A DNA stretch of 64,000 nt from JAJPHF01 sp035293805 (GTDB taxonomy: Bacteria; Chloroflexota; UBA6077; JAJPHF01), in contig DATGMD010000062.1 of the NCBI GenBank assembly GCA_035293805.1, forward strand, positions 65,961 to 129,960, in the 5' to 3' direction. The position numbers were made by a program, and so were the translations under genes. Below, piece by piece: positions 17,836 to 25,779 of this stretch (its first letter is position 1; every line of letters begins with the position of its first letter). The notes beneath the pieces were generated by a model that was given only the letters and a program-made list of their open reading frames with translations, was not told where the DNA came from and ran no database searches.

Positions 17836-18114
17836 TTACCCCACTCCGCTCTCAGTGGGAGCCGGGGCATAGTCGTCGGCCAGGGACGCTTGCTCCTCGG
17901 CCTGGACCATCTCGTCGAACAGCGCTAGCAGGCTCGCGGCCTCGGCCTCGTCGATCTTCTGCAGCGCGAAGCCGACGTGCAGCAGCACGTAGTCACCCGC
18001 CTGCACGCCCTCGACCAGGTCGATCGAGACGCGCTTGCTGGTGCCGCCCACGTCGACCGTCGCCCACTGGGCATCGTGGACCGCGACCACGCGGGCCGGA
18101 ACCGATAGACACAT
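17836..18114 (-). CDS. hypC: Hydrogenase maturation chaperone HypC
   Basis: HypC/HupF family, 92 residues, ATG 18114 behind GAGGAGGG. It begins 'MCLSVPARVV', with the essential Cys2 that binds the iron centre and the hydrogenase large-subunit precursor. It continues with 'ATVDVGGTSKRVSIDLVEG' and the conserved 'GDYVLLHVGFALQKIDEAEA'. HypC shuttles the Fe(CN)2CO unit between HypD and the large subunit. The C-terminal ~15 residues are acidic and variable. The gene lies 32 bp after the SIS-domain gene. Confidence 0.97.
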   Translation of the reverse strand: MCLSVPARVVAVHDAQWATVDVGGTSKRVSIDLVEGVQAGDYVLLHVGFALQKIDEAEAASLLALFDEMVQAEEQASLADDYAPAPTESGVG

Positions 18115-18146
18115 GCGGCCCTCCTCGGGCGCGGCGCCGGGCGCCG

Positions 18147-18839
18147 CTACGACTGGAACAGGAACGGGTACAGCTCGGCGAGCGCCGGATCGACCGGCTC
18201 GGGCGCGGCCGGCGGCGCGGCCGCTACCGCCGCCCCCTCGACCGGCCGCCGCGCCGCCGGCTCGTAGTGCAGCAGCGTGTGTACCATGTCCCACAGGATG
18301 TGGTAGAGCGTCAGGTGGCACTCCTGGATGCGCAGGATGTTGTGTGACGGCACGGCGAAGGCGTAGTCCGCCAGCGCCGCGCAGCGCCCGCCGCCCTTGC
18401 CCGTGAGCGCCACGGTCAGCAGGTCGCGCCCCTTGGCCGCCTCGATAGCCTTCACGACGTTGGGCGAGTCGCCGCTGGTGGACAGCCCGATCAGCACGTC
18501 GCCCGGCTGCGCGTAGACATCCACCTGGCGCACGAAGATCTCCGAGTAGTCGAAGTCGTTGGCCAGCGAGGTGAGGAGCGCCACGTCGGCGTTCAGCGCC
18601 AGCGCGGGGAGCGGCGGCCGCTCCTTGATGACCGGGTTGGCGAACTCGACGGCGATGTGCAGGGCGTCGCTGGCGCTGCCGCCGTTGCCGCAGCTCAGGA
18701 TCTTGCCGCCGCCCACCAGCCGCGCCGTCAGGTCGCGCGCGCAGGCCGCCACCTGGGCGGCGTGGTCCTTGAAGAACTTCTGCTTGATGAAGGCGCTCTC
18801 GCTCGCCCACTCCAACACCAGGTCGTGCAGCTCAGACAT
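18147..18839 (-). CDS. SIS-domain sugar-phosphate isomerase-like protein (GmhA family) in the hyp cluster
   Basis: A 230-residue protein whose first ~195 residues follow D-sedoheptulose-7-phosphate isomerase GmhA: 'ILSCGNGGSASDALHIAVEF' (phosphate loop and a catalytic Glu), 'LIGLSTSGDSPNVVKAIEAAK' and 'CHLTLYHILWDMVH' near the C-terminal end. The last ~35 residues are an Ala/Pro-rich tail. The ATG at 18839 overlaps the stop of hypF by 8 nt and has its own GAGGAG, so it is a true operon member. No heptose pathway genes are near. I recall that SIS or GmhA-like genes recur in hydrogenase loci of related bacteria, but no maturation role has been demonstrated that I can name. Substrate unknown. 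Confidence 0.88.
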   Translation of the reverse strand: MSELHDLVLEWASESAFIKQKFFKDHAAQVAACARDLTARLVGGGKILSCGNGGSASDALHIAVEFANPVIKERPPLPALALNADVALLTSLANDFDYSEIFVRQVDVYAQPGDVLIGLSTSGDSPNVVKAIEAAKGRDLLTVALTGKGGGRCAALADYAFAVPSHNILRIQECHLTLYHILWDMVHTLLHYEPAARRPVEGAAVAAAPPAAPEPVDPALAELYPFLFQS

Positions 18840-21330
18840 CGTCGTCGGCTCCTCTCACGGCGTGCGCCACGACCGCCTGGCCCAGCGCCAGCCCGCCGTC
18901 GTTCGTGGGCACCTGGCGGTGGAAGCGCACGTCCAGGTCGGCGGCGCGCAGGCGGGCCAGCGTCTCGCGCAAGAGCAGCGTGTTCTGAAACACGCCGCCC
19001 GAGAGCGCGACCTGGCGCCGGCCCGTCGCGGCGGCCAGGCGCGCGCACACCGCCGCCGTGAAGTCGGCCACGGCGCGGTGGCAGCGCATGGCGATCGTCG
19101 GCAGCGGCACGCCCGCGCGGCGGTCGGCGTAGGCGGCCCACAGCAGCGGCGCCGGATCGACCACCCAGCCGCCCTCCTCCTCCCGCAGCTCATACGGATA
19201 CGCGCCCCCGGCCGCCGGATCGGCGAGCGCCTGCAGCTCCATCGCCGCCTGCGCCTCGTACTGAGCGACCGAACAGACGCCGAGCAACGCCGCCAGCGCG
19301 TCGAACAGCCGGCCGCAGCTCGTCGTCGGCGGCGCGTTTAGGCCCCGCTCGACCTGGCGCCGCGTCACGGCGGCCTCGCGCGGGTCCTGCACGTCGAGGA
19401 ACGGGGCAAACTGGTCCAGGTCCGCCGGGAACCAGGCGGCCAGGTAGCCGAGCGCCATGCGCCAGGGCTTGCGGATCGCGGCCGCGCCGCCGGGCATGGG
19501 CGCCGCGCGCAGGTGGGCGCGGCGCGCGAAGCCCCGCCAGTCGGCCACGAGCCACTCGCCGCCCCACAGGCAGCCGTCCGTCCCGTAGCCCAGGCCGTCG
19601 AACGCCACGCCGATGGCCGGCCCCCGCAGCCCGTGCTCGACGAGACAGCTCACGATGTGGGCGTGGTGGTGCTGCACCGCCACGCGCTCGACGCCCTCCA
19701 GGCCGAGCGCGAGCTTCGTGGACAGGTACTCCGGGTGCAAGTCGTGCGCGATGATCGCGGGCCGCACGGCGAACAGCCGCTCGTAGAGCGCCACCGTCGC
19801 CTGGTACAGCGCCAGCGTCTCCAGGTTCTCCAGGTCGCCCAGGTGCTGGCTCAGGAAGGCGTGGCGGTCCTTCAGCAGGCAGAACGTGTTCTTGAGCTGC
19901 CCGCCGCAGGCCAGCACCGGGCGCCGCGCCGCGAACGGCAGGTCCAGCGGCAGCGGCGCGTAGCTGCGGGCGCGGCGCAGCAGCACCGGCGTCCCCTCGA
20001 CGACGCGCGCCACCGAGTCGTCATAACGACTGGCGATCGGGCGGTCGTGCAGCAGGAAGGCGTCGGCCAGCGGCGCCAGGCGGGCGCGCGCCTCGTCGTT
20101 CTCGGCCGCGATTGGCTCCTCGGCCAGGTTGCCGCTCGTCATCACCAGCGGCCCTCCGAACGCCGCCAGCAGCAGGTGGTGCAGCGGCGTGGACGGCAGC
20201 ATCGCCCCCACCTCGCGCAGCCCCGGCGCCACCGACGGCGCCAGGGCCGCCCCCCCTCTCCCAACCTGCGACTCGGCATCCTGCGAGCGTCGCTCCCCCC
20301 ATAAGGGGCGAGGGCTCCCGGCTCCATCTCCCCCGGCTCCGCCGGCGCCCCCCTTCCTTCGAAGGGAAGGGGGGCTGGGGGGGTTAGGTCCTCCCGGCGT
20401 CTTCCCCCTCTCCCCCTGGGAGAGGGGCTGGGGGTGAGGGCGCATCCCCACCAGCACGATCGGCCGCCGCGGCGAGGCGAGCAGCGCCGCCTCGGCCGCG
20501 TCGACGGCGCAGACGGCGCGCACCGCGGCCAGGTCGGCGAACATGACGGCAAACGGCTTGGCGCCGCGCCGCTTGCGCTGCCGCAGGCGGGCGACCGCCG
20601 CCTCGTCGCGCGCGTCGCAGGCGAGGTGGAAGCCGCCCAGGCCCTTCAGCGCCACGATCGCCCCGTCCCGCAGCCGCGCCACCGCCTCGGCCAGCGGGTC
20701 GCCCGGCAGCGCCGCCCCATCTGCGGCCGCTCCGGGCGCCTCCAGCCACAGCCGCGGGCCGCAGGCCGGGCAGGCGACGGGCTGGGCGTGGTAGCGGCGA
20801 TCGGCCGGGTCGGCGTACTCCGCGGCGCAGGCCGGGCACAGCGGGAAGCGCCGCATCGTCGTGTTCGGCCGGTCGTAGGGCAGCGCCTCGATGATCGTGA
20901 ACCGCGGCCCGCAGTTGGTGCAGTTCGTGAAAGGGTAGCCGTAGCGCCGGTCGCGCGGGTCGCTCAGCTCGCGCAGGCAGTCGGCGCACGGCGCCGTGTC
21001 CGGCGGCACTGGCTGGGCCACGTCCGGCGCCGCCCGGCTGGCCAGGATGGCGAAACCGTCGGCGCCCACGGGCGGCACGTCGGCCACGTCCAGCGCTTCA
21101 ATACGGGCGAGCGGCGGCGCCTCCGTCTGCAGCGCGGCGCGGAAGGCGGCGAGCGCGGCGGGCGGGCCCTCGATCTCGATGGCCACGTCGCCCGAGCGGT
21201 TGAGCACCCAGCCGGCCAGCGCGTACCGCGTGGCGAGCCGGTACACGAAGGGGCGGAAGCCCACCCCCTGCACGACGCCCCGCACCGCGAGGCGCTGGCG
21301 CTGCACCGCGACCGTCGCCGCGACTCCCAT
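18832..21330 (-). CDS. hypF: Carbamoyltransferase HypF, with a ~63-residue repeat-derived insertion
   Basis: HypF of 832 residues, ATG 21330 with GGAGC just upstream. It transfers carbamoyl from carbamoyl phosphate through an adenylate to the HypE C-terminal Cys. Domain order: acylphosphatase-like (about 12-98, 'VRGVVQGVGFRPFVYRLA'), two zinc fingers (C115/C118, C137/C140, C165/C168, C187/C190), YrdC-like (about 205-455), and Kae1/TobZ-like carbamoyltransferase with 'HDLHPEYLSTK', 'VQHHHAHIVSCLVEHG' and 'VALSGGVFQNTLLL'. Residues about 298-360 interrupt the YrdC domain between 'PIVLVGMR' and 'APSVAPGL'; they are the in-frame translation of the dispersed repeat. All catalytic motifs remain, so the enzyme may still work. 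Confidence 0.96.
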   Translation of the reverse strand: MGVAATVAVQRQRLAVRGVVQGVGFRPFVYRLATRYALAGWVLNRSGDVAIEIEGPPAALAAFRAALQTEAPPLARIEALDVADVPPVGADGFAILASRAAPDVAQPVPPDTAPCADCLRELSDPRDRRYGYPFTNCTNCGPRFTIIEALPYDRPNTTMRRFPLCPACAAEYADPADRRYHAQPVACPACGPRLWLEAPGAAADGAALPGDPLAEAVARLRDGAIVALKGLGGFHLACDARDEAAVARLRQRKRRGAKPFAVMFADLAAVRAVCAVDAAEAALLASPRRPIVLVGMRPHPQPLSQGERGKTPGGPNPPSPPSLRRKGGAGGAGGDGAGSPRPLWGERRSQDAESQVGRGGAALAPSVAPGLREVGAMLPSTPLHHLLLAAFGGPLVMTSGNLAEEPIAAENDEARARLAPLADAFLLHDRPIASRYDDSVARVVEGTPVLLRRARSYAPLPLDLPFAARRPVLACGGQLKNTFCLLKDRHAFLSQHLGDLENLETLALYQATVALYERLFAVRPAIIAHDLHPEYLSTKLALGLEGVERVAVQHHHAHIVSCLVEHGLRGPAIGVAFDGLGYGTDGCLWGGEWLVADWRGFARRAHLRAAPMPGGAAAIRKPWRMALGYLAAWFPADLDQFAPFLDVQDPREAAVTRRQVERGLNAPPTTSCGRLFDALAALLGVCSVAQYEAQAAMELQALADPAAGGAYPYELREEEGGWVVDPAPLLWAAYADRRAGVPLPTIAMRCHRAVADFTAAVCARLAAATGRRQVALSGGVFQNTLLLRETLARLRAADLDVRFHRQVPTNDGGLALGQAVVAHAVRGADDDV
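20251..20440. repeat. Dispersed composite palindromic repeat (copy C) inserted inside hypF
   Basis: This copy has the segment ACCTGCGACTCGG...CTGCGAGCGTCGCTCC, a unit CCCTTCC-TTCGAAGGGAAGGGG, and a unit CCCCTCTCCCCCTGGGAGAGGGG followed by GGGTGAGGG. These match copies A and B. It contributes a length divisible by three and no stop codon in the hypF frame. Confidence 0.85.
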
Positions 21331-21421
21331 ACCTGCTCCCTGGCCCGCGCGCTCCGCTGCCCATCGCGCGGCGCTGGATCGCGCGCATCCTGCGGGTCCG
21401 CTGTCCGCTCCCTGGCGCGCG

Positions 21422-21877
21422 CTACGCCAGCCCCGCCGCGCCGGGGTGCGCCGCGGCGTCCCGCGCGTGCTCGGCGAGGTGGCTCGCGGGCACCTCGACC
21501 GCCACCGGCGCGGCGCCCTCCGCGCCGGGCCGGTAGCGCCAGCCGCTCGCTAGCTCGACGGCGTCCACCAGCAGCTCGTCGCCCGCCACCACGGCGACGT
21601 CGCCCGCGCCGCACTGGCGGCAATTGAACGGGGGCGCCCGAAACTCGCTCTCCGCGCCGCAGCCGTGGCACACCAGGCGCGCCGGCACGTCGGTCAGCTC
21701 GATCACCGCGTGGGCGGCGTTGGTGTCCTGGGCGGCCATCTGGAAGCAGAGCTGCATGCTATCCGGCACGACGGCTTGTAGCACGCCCACGCTGAGCCGC
21801 ACCCGCCGCACCGGCTCCCCGTCGGCCACGTCGAGCACCACCGCCAGGACACCCTCGGCCAGCGCCATCTCGTGCAT
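21422..21877 (-). CDS. hypA: Hydrogenase nickel incorporation protein HypA
   Basis: A 151-residue HypA from ATG 21877 behind GGAAGGGAGAGG. It starts 'MHEMALAEGVLAVVLDVA', with His2 and Glu3 of the nickel site. The zinc site is formed by two CxxC motifs in 'LVCHGCGAES' and 'FNCRQCGAGD'. HypA passes nickel to the large subunit, normally with the GTPase HypB, which is not encoded here. The protein is about 35 residues longer than usual because of an Ala-rich C-terminal tail without known motif. It lies 91 bp upstream of hypF and about 300 bp downstream of the 39-aa peptide gene. Confidence 0.95.
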   Translation of the reverse strand: MHEMALAEGVLAVVLDVADGEPVRRVRLSVGVLQAVVPDSMQLCFQMAAQDTNAAHAVIELTDVPARLVCHGCGAESEFRAPPFNCRQCGAGDVAVVAGDELLVDAVELASGWRYRPGAEGAAPVAVEVPASHLAEHARDAAAHPGAAGLA

Positions 21878-22180
21878 GGCCTCTCCCTTCCGCGCGTAGC
21901 AGGCCTAGTAGTCTGTCACACTTGAATTGCCAGCTTGCCAGACGCCGCCGTGATGAAGATTGACAAATTAGTCGGGGAGAGCGGCCAGCCGGCCGGCCTC
22001 CAGCAAGCCCCGGTGGCCCGCCGTTTACGGCGGCATGGCTCCGCTACCAGTACCCAATGAATTCCTCAACCTTCATCAGGCCGGCGTCGTGGGCCGCAAT
22101 CTACACGTGACAAAGCACTAGGGCACATCCCGGTCAGCTGCCACCGCCGCCCCGCGGCGCCCGGCCTGCCGCGGACGCCC
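21878..22180. other. Spacer inside the hydrogenase operon, no gene seen
   Basis: A 303-bp gap between the 39-aa peptide gene and hypA, the largest in the operon. It is less GC-rich in places (around 21910-21975) and holds a GCCCGCCGTTTACGGCGGC palindrome near 22017-22036, similar to the hairpin at 54837-54892. An internal promoter for the hyp half of the operon could lie here, but I cannot point to convincing boxes. This is where hypB might be expected; nothing like it is present. Confidence 0.5.
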
Positions 22181-22300
22181 CTACATCATCTCCATCTTGA
22201 TGTAGCGCTTGATCTCCGGCAGCGACGCCACGATCATCGCGACCGCCGCCGCCGCGATGAGCGCGAACAGCGCCGTGCTGATCATGCCGACCGTCTTCAT
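22181..22300 (-). CDS. 39-residue single-span membrane peptide of the hydrogenase locus (DUF6893-like)
   Basis: A 39-codon gene (ATG 22300, TAG at 22181-22183) with AAGGGAG six nt upstream. It encodes 'MKTVGMISTALFALIAAAAV', a second half of the helix, and then 'SLPEIKRYIKMEMM'. One transmembrane helix is followed by a short charged tail with the 'LPxIKRYxK' ending. I recall very similar ~40-residue peptides next to group 1h hydrogenases in actinobacteria (annotated DUF6893), but could not check this. It may be a membrane anchor or a small subunit for the otherwise soluble hydrogenase (inference). Confidence 0.8.
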   Translation of the reverse strand: MKTVGMISTALFALIAAAAVAMIVASLPEIKRYIKMEMM

Positions 22301-22336
22301 GCTGACTCCCTTCCACCGCCCTGACCGGCTTCCTCG

Positions 22337-22870
22337 CTACGCGACGATCGGGCCGCCGCTGGCCGCGTCAGCGCCCGCGCTGGCACCGAGCGCCCGGGCG
22401 ACGAGCGACTCCACCAGCCCGATCGCCTCGTCCACGGCCGCCTGCACCGGCGCGCTGAGGCCGATGCGCCCCTCCTCGTCGGCGTCGAGCGTCGCCGGCT
22501 CGCAGCCCACCACCAGCACGCGCCGCGGCCGGCCGTCCAGCGCCTTCACCAGGCAGAACACCTGCACCGGATCAATCGTGTGGGCGTCCACCGCCACGGC
22601 CGTCGCGGCATCCAGTGCGTCCAGGTCGGGCTCGACCACGTACAGCGTGCCGGGCGCCTCGCCGCGCGGCAGCGCGTCCACCAGGATCGCCACGTCCGGC
22701 TCGTCGAGCAGCGCGTACGCCAGGTCGAACGCGCGGATGCCGAAATCCACCACGCGGACGCCCGGCGGCCACGCGCGCGCCGCGAGGCGTTGGGCCACCT
22801 CGACGCCGAAGGCGTCGTCGCCCAGAAAGACGTTGCCGATGCCGGCGACGAGGACCTGCGGCTCGCTCAT
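22337..22870 (-). CDS. [NiFe]-hydrogenase maturation endopeptidase (HyaD/HycI family)
   Basis: A 177-residue M52-family protease, ATG 22870 overlapping the previous stop by 4 nt (ATGA). The family begins with 'LVAGIGNVFLGDDAFGVEVA', where Glu/Asp of 'GDDAFG' is the nickel-sensing acidic ligand. A second acidic site is in 'VDFGIRAFDLAYALLDEPD', and 'VDAHTIDPVQVF' supplies the histidine. It should remove the short C-terminal peptide of the large subunit after nickel is in place. The last ~20 residues are an Ala/Gly-rich tail. It is the only protease of this family in the window. Confidence 0.95.
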   Translation of the reverse strand: MSEPQVLVAGIGNVFLGDDAFGVEVAQRLAARAWPPGVRVVDFGIRAFDLAYALLDEPDVAILVDALPRGEAPGTLYVVEPDLDALDAATAVAVDAHTIDPVQVFCLVKALDGRPRRVLVVGCEPATLDADEEGRIGLSAPVQAAVDEAIGLVESLVARALGASAGADAASGGPIVA

Positions 22871-24195
22871 GGCGGTCCCGCCGCGCCGTCGTCCAGCGGT
22901 TCCACCTCGTCCGGCGCGAAGAAGAAGCGGTGCCCGGGCTGCCGCGCGATGCCCAGGTCGCGCCCCGGGTCGTCCGCCAGCGTCACCGCCAAGTGGATGC
23001 GGTCCTCGTAGTCCTGCTCGATGCCCTCGACGAACGCCACTCGCCCGGCCAGCACGACGTCCATCACGTCGGCGCCCGGCCGCGGGCGCAGCCGCACGCG
23101 GCTGCCCTGCCGCAGGTCCACGCCGCCCACCCGCACGCTCGTCGGCGCCGGCCGCTCCAGCCCCCCGAAGAACGGGTCCGGCAAGCCCTCGTCGCCCAGC
23201 AGGCGGAAGTCGCGGATCGCGCCGTGCAGGTTCATGAAGTCGTCGAGCGTCAGCGCCTCCGTGCGCTCCAGGATCTCGCGGGCCCGCGGATCGGAGGCCC
23301 GCATCTCGGCCTTCTCGGCGTCGGTAAGCGTGAGCACGTTCAGCACGAGCATCTGGTCGATCTCGGTGCCGTCGAACAGGTCGCCGGGGCTCTCCGGCGC
23401 GATCTGCGGGTAGTCGGGCAGGATGATCGGCGCCGCCAGCAGCGTGTTGCGCTCGCCCGCCTCGCCCACCAGCACCGGCCACAGCTTGACGTTCTCGCAG
23501 CGCGCCGCCGCGCGCGCCAGGTCGGCCGGCGGGTCGGTGAGCGACACGAACTCCCCGGCCGTCGCCCGCAGCACGACGTGCGTCGAGACGAGCGTCTGCC
23601 GCAGCGCCCGCTCGCGCTCACGGCCCGGGTCGGCCGCGCGGTTGGCCAGCCGCACCCTCAGCTGGAACACCGCCGGCTCGACCTCCCGCGCGGCGACCTC
23701 GACGGTCCCTGTCAGCGCCTCCCAGCTTCGCACCAGCGCCCCGGCGGGCGTCCCGTCGGGCGCCACCAGCGGCTCCTCCTCGCGGCCGGCGGGCACGTCG
23801 AGGACGACCTGCCACGGCGTCGCCAGCGCCGTCAGGGGCAGCGGGTCGAGGGCCACCTCGCGCTCGGTCGCCTCGTCCCAGGTCAGGTACCGCTCCGGCC
23901 CCGCTTGCAGCGCGTCCACCGGCTCCAGCGTGCCGTCGGCGTAGCGGCGCGCGGCCTGCCGCGCCACGATGTGGAGGAAGCGCACCTGCACGCCGACCAC
24001 GGGCGCCGCGCCGCGCACCAGGCACTCGGTCTGCACGTACCACGGATCGACGCCGCCGCTCGCCTCGCTGTAGGCGGGCGGGTACACGCCGCCGAACGTC
24101 CAGCGCTTCTGGTTCTTCGTCGCCGAGCGCCGGTACGGCCACAGCACGTAGCCCTCGTACAGCACGGTCGCCGCGATCTTCGCTACCGCGTCCAC
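22867..24195 (-). CDS. Conserved hydrogenase-locus protein of unknown function (442 residues)
   Basis: A large soluble protein starting at GTG 24195, 6 nt after the preceding gene, and overlapping the protease gene by 4 nt. It opens 'AATVLYEGYVLWPYRRSATK', contains 'GEFVSLTDPPADLA', 'RNTLLAAPIILPDYPQIAPE', 'LFDGTEIDQMLVLNVL' and 'EALTLDDFMNLHGAIRD', and ends in a small domain with 'RVRLRPRPGADVMDVVLAG' that looks like a beta-barrel. It has no cysteine motif, signal or membrane helix. I recall proteins of this size and opening in group 1h hydrogenase clusters, always without assigned role. The tight coupling implies stoichiometric need in maturation or complex assembly (inference). Confidence 0.85.
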   Translation of the reverse strand: MDAVAKIAATVLYEGYVLWPYRRSATKNQKRWTFGGVYPPAYSEASGGVDPWYVQTECLVRGAAPVVGVQVRFLHIVARQAARRYADGTLEPVDALQAGPERYLTWDEATEREVALDPLPLTALATPWQVVLDVPAGREEEPLVAPDGTPAGALVRSWEALTGTVEVAAREVEPAVFQLRVRLANRAADPGRERERALRQTLVSTHVVLRATAGEFVSLTDPPADLARAAARCENVKLWPVLVGEAGERNTLLAAPIILPDYPQIAPESPGDLFDGTEIDQMLVLNVLTLTDAEKAEMRASDPRAREILERTEALTLDDFMNLHGAIRDFRLLGDEGLPDPFFGGLERPAPTSVRVGGVDLRQGSRVRLRPRPGADVMDVVLAGRVAFVEGIEQDYEDRIHLAVTLADDPGRDLGIARQPGHRFFFAPDEVEPLDDGAAGPP

Positions 24196-24201
24196 GTCCG
24201 C

Positions 24202-24867
24202 TCAATCCTCCCCGCCGGCGCGCAGCAGGCGCTCCAGGACGTCGTCCCAGGTGGGCAGGCTCTGCCGCGCCCTGTAGCGGTACAGCCGCTCGAACGTCTC
24301 CTTGCGCATGCGCAGCCAGGCGCTGTTGGGGAAGTAGCGCTCCATCGTCTCCTGCCACACTGCCACCGGCAGCTCGTAGCGCGCCTCCTTTTCCCAGGGG
24401 ATCTGCTCCACCCGCAGCCCCCCCGCGCCCGCGTAGAACACCGTGCCGCTGAACAGGAATTCCAGCGGCACCTCGCCGCCTTCGAGCGCGGCGAAGTACT
24501 TGGCGCTGACCACCTCGAAGTCGTAGGTACACGGCACCGGCAGGTCCACTTGCGCCGCGCCGCTGAACGGCGGCACGAGCAGCGTCGTGTTCGCCCACAA
24601 CAGGCTCTTCAGCGTCTCGCCCCAGCGCGCCGCCTCGCCGAACAGCTCCGCCAGCCGTGCCTGCTCGCCCGCCGCGTAGTGGCGCTCGTTCGGCGCGATG
24701 CGAATCTGCGTGTTCAGCATGATCGAGCGCACCGGCTCGCCGCCCGCGTTCGCGATGCGCAGGCGGAACAGCAGGCACGGCGCCGCCGCGAACGGCAGCG
24801 TCTCGGCGTGCTCGACGCGGAAGTCGAGGTCGGGCAAGGCGCGCTCCTCGGGCGAAGCTGCGGACAC
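24202..24867 (-). CDS. Hydrogenase-locus accessory protein, DUF6084-like
   Basis: A 221-residue soluble protein starting at GTG 24867 without a strong ribosome site. A beta-rich opening ('LPDLDFRVEHAETLPFAAAP') leads to 'RIAPNERHYAAGEQARLAELFGE', 'LLWANTTLLVPPFSG' and 'CTYDFEVVSAKYFAALE'. It ends 'MERYFPNSAWLRMRKETFER'. The pattern agrees with what I remember of DUF6084, a family seen beside actinobacterial-type hydrogenases. No catalytic motif is evident. It is 35 nt downstream of the 72-aa gene and 6 nt upstream of the 442-aa gene, so it is firmly in the operon. Confidence 0.85.
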   Translation of the reverse strand: MSAASPEERALPDLDFRVEHAETLPFAAAPCLLFRLRIANAGGEPVRSIMLNTQIRIAPNERHYAAGEQARLAELFGEAARWGETLKSLLWANTTLLVPPFSGAAQVDLPVPCTYDFEVVSAKYFAALEGGEVPLEFLFSGTVFYAGAGGLRVEQIPWEKEARYELPVAVWQETMERYFPNSAWLRMRKETFERLYRYRARQSLPTWDDVLERLLRAGGED

Positions 24868-24902
24868 GCGGCGCGGGCAGGGCGCGTCGCCGGCACGGCG
24901 GC

Positions 24903-25121
24903 TCAGGCCGGCGGCAGGTTGGGCATGCGCGAGTCGATTGGGTTCCTCTTACCGGGATTGATGCCGGTCGAGCGCCGGGCGGTCGCGCGGCCGTTCGGCA
25001 GGTGGCCCGGCTCCTTCGCGAAGCCGCCGGGCTCGTTGCCCTCCCGCACGCCGGTCGTGTGCGCCGGCTTGGACGGCGTCGTGTCCGGCTTGCCGACGCA
25101 CAGGTTATCCATCACTTCCAT
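24903..25121 (-). CDS. Small hydrogenase-locus protein (72 residues), unknown
   Basis: ATG 25121 follows AAGGAGAGAG and overlaps the end of the DUF5947-like gene by 17 nt. The 72 residues are highly polar and rich in Gly, Pro, Asn and Thr: 'MEVMDNLCVGKPDTTPSKP', 'GVREGNEPGGFAKEPGHLP', ending 'RRSTGINPGKRNPIDSRMP' and 'NLPPA'. There is no helix or strand pattern, suggesting an intrinsically disordered peptide. The strong ribosome site and the position between two conserved accessory genes support it as real. It could be a short-lived adaptor or structural peptide of the large hydrogenase complex; this is a guess. Confidence 0.75.
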   Translation of the reverse strand: MEVMDNLCVGKPDTTPSKPAHTTGVREGNEPGGFAKEPGHLPNGRATARRSTGINPGKRNPIDSRMPNLPPA

Positions 25122-25779
25122 TCGCTCTCTCCTTGTCTGCCGGGGCCACGGGCCGCGCCCGCGCCTGGAGCGTCTCGAAGAAGCGCCCGATCTCCGCCCA
25201 AACCGCCTGCCCGCCGCCCAGCCCCCGCCAGTAGCGGCGGATCAGCCCCACCAGGCTGTAGCACTCGTCGATGGGCACGAGATAGTGCTGCGACGCGCCG
25301 CGCGCGCGGTTGACCAGCAGCGCCTCCACGTCCGGCTCCATCTGACGCAAGACGGGGTTGCGCGCCGCCAGCTCCTCCCAGGTGTCGAGCCGCAGCAGGG
25401 ACTCGACCGGCCCCATCGGGCTCGGATAGTAGGCGACGACCCGCCCGGCGGGCGTGCTGTAGAAGAAGAAGGCAATGCCCACCGGCACGCGCAGGCTCTC
25501 CCACTGGGCGGCGCTAAGCGCGAAGTCGGCGAGCGCCAGGCGCCGGTCCGGCACGAGCCGGTACTTGCCCTCGCTGGCCGCCGCGTTGCCGAACAGCACG
25601 GCGCACGCCCGGCAGACGCACTGCATCTCCCGCGTGGCCACCGTGAGCAGGTGTCGGTGCCCCGGCGGGACCGGCTCGCTGCACAGGTCGCAGCGCTCCT
25701 GCGCCGCCGCCGTCGCTTGCGTCGCGCGCTGGGCGAACCGCTGCAGCGTCGCGAACGGCCGCGGGCGCTCGTCGATCAT
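25105..25779 (-). CDS. Hydrogenase-locus accessory protein, DUF5947-like, with N-terminal zinc-ribbon-type cysteines
   Basis: A 224-residue protein, ATG 25779, overlapping the NifU/Rieske-like gene by 4 nt. Cys30 and Cys33 ('CDLCSEPVPPGHRH') plus Cys54, Cys56 and Cys59 ('CVCRAC') form a probable zinc or iron-sulfur knuckle, together with histidines 41 and 43. The following domain has 'VGIAFFFYSTPAGRVVAYYP' and 'PMGPVESLLRLDTWEELAA', then 'EALLVNRARG' and 'YLVPIDECYSLVGLIRRYW'. This resembles DUF5947, again known to me only from group 1h hydrogenase operons. The function is unassigned. Five conserved-looking cysteines next to a Rieske-like gene hint at electron transfer or metal delivery. Confidence 0.85.
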   Translation of the reverse strand: MIDERPRPFATLQRFAQRATQATAAAQERCDLCSEPVPPGHRHLLTVATREMQCVCRACAVLFGNAAASEGKYRLVPDRRLALADFALSAAQWESLRVPVGIAFFFYSTPAGRVVAYYPSPMGPVESLLRLDTWEELAARNPVLRQMEPDVEALLVNRARGASQHYLVPIDECYSLVGLIRRYWRGLGGGQAVWAEIGRFFETLQARARPVAPADKERANGSDG

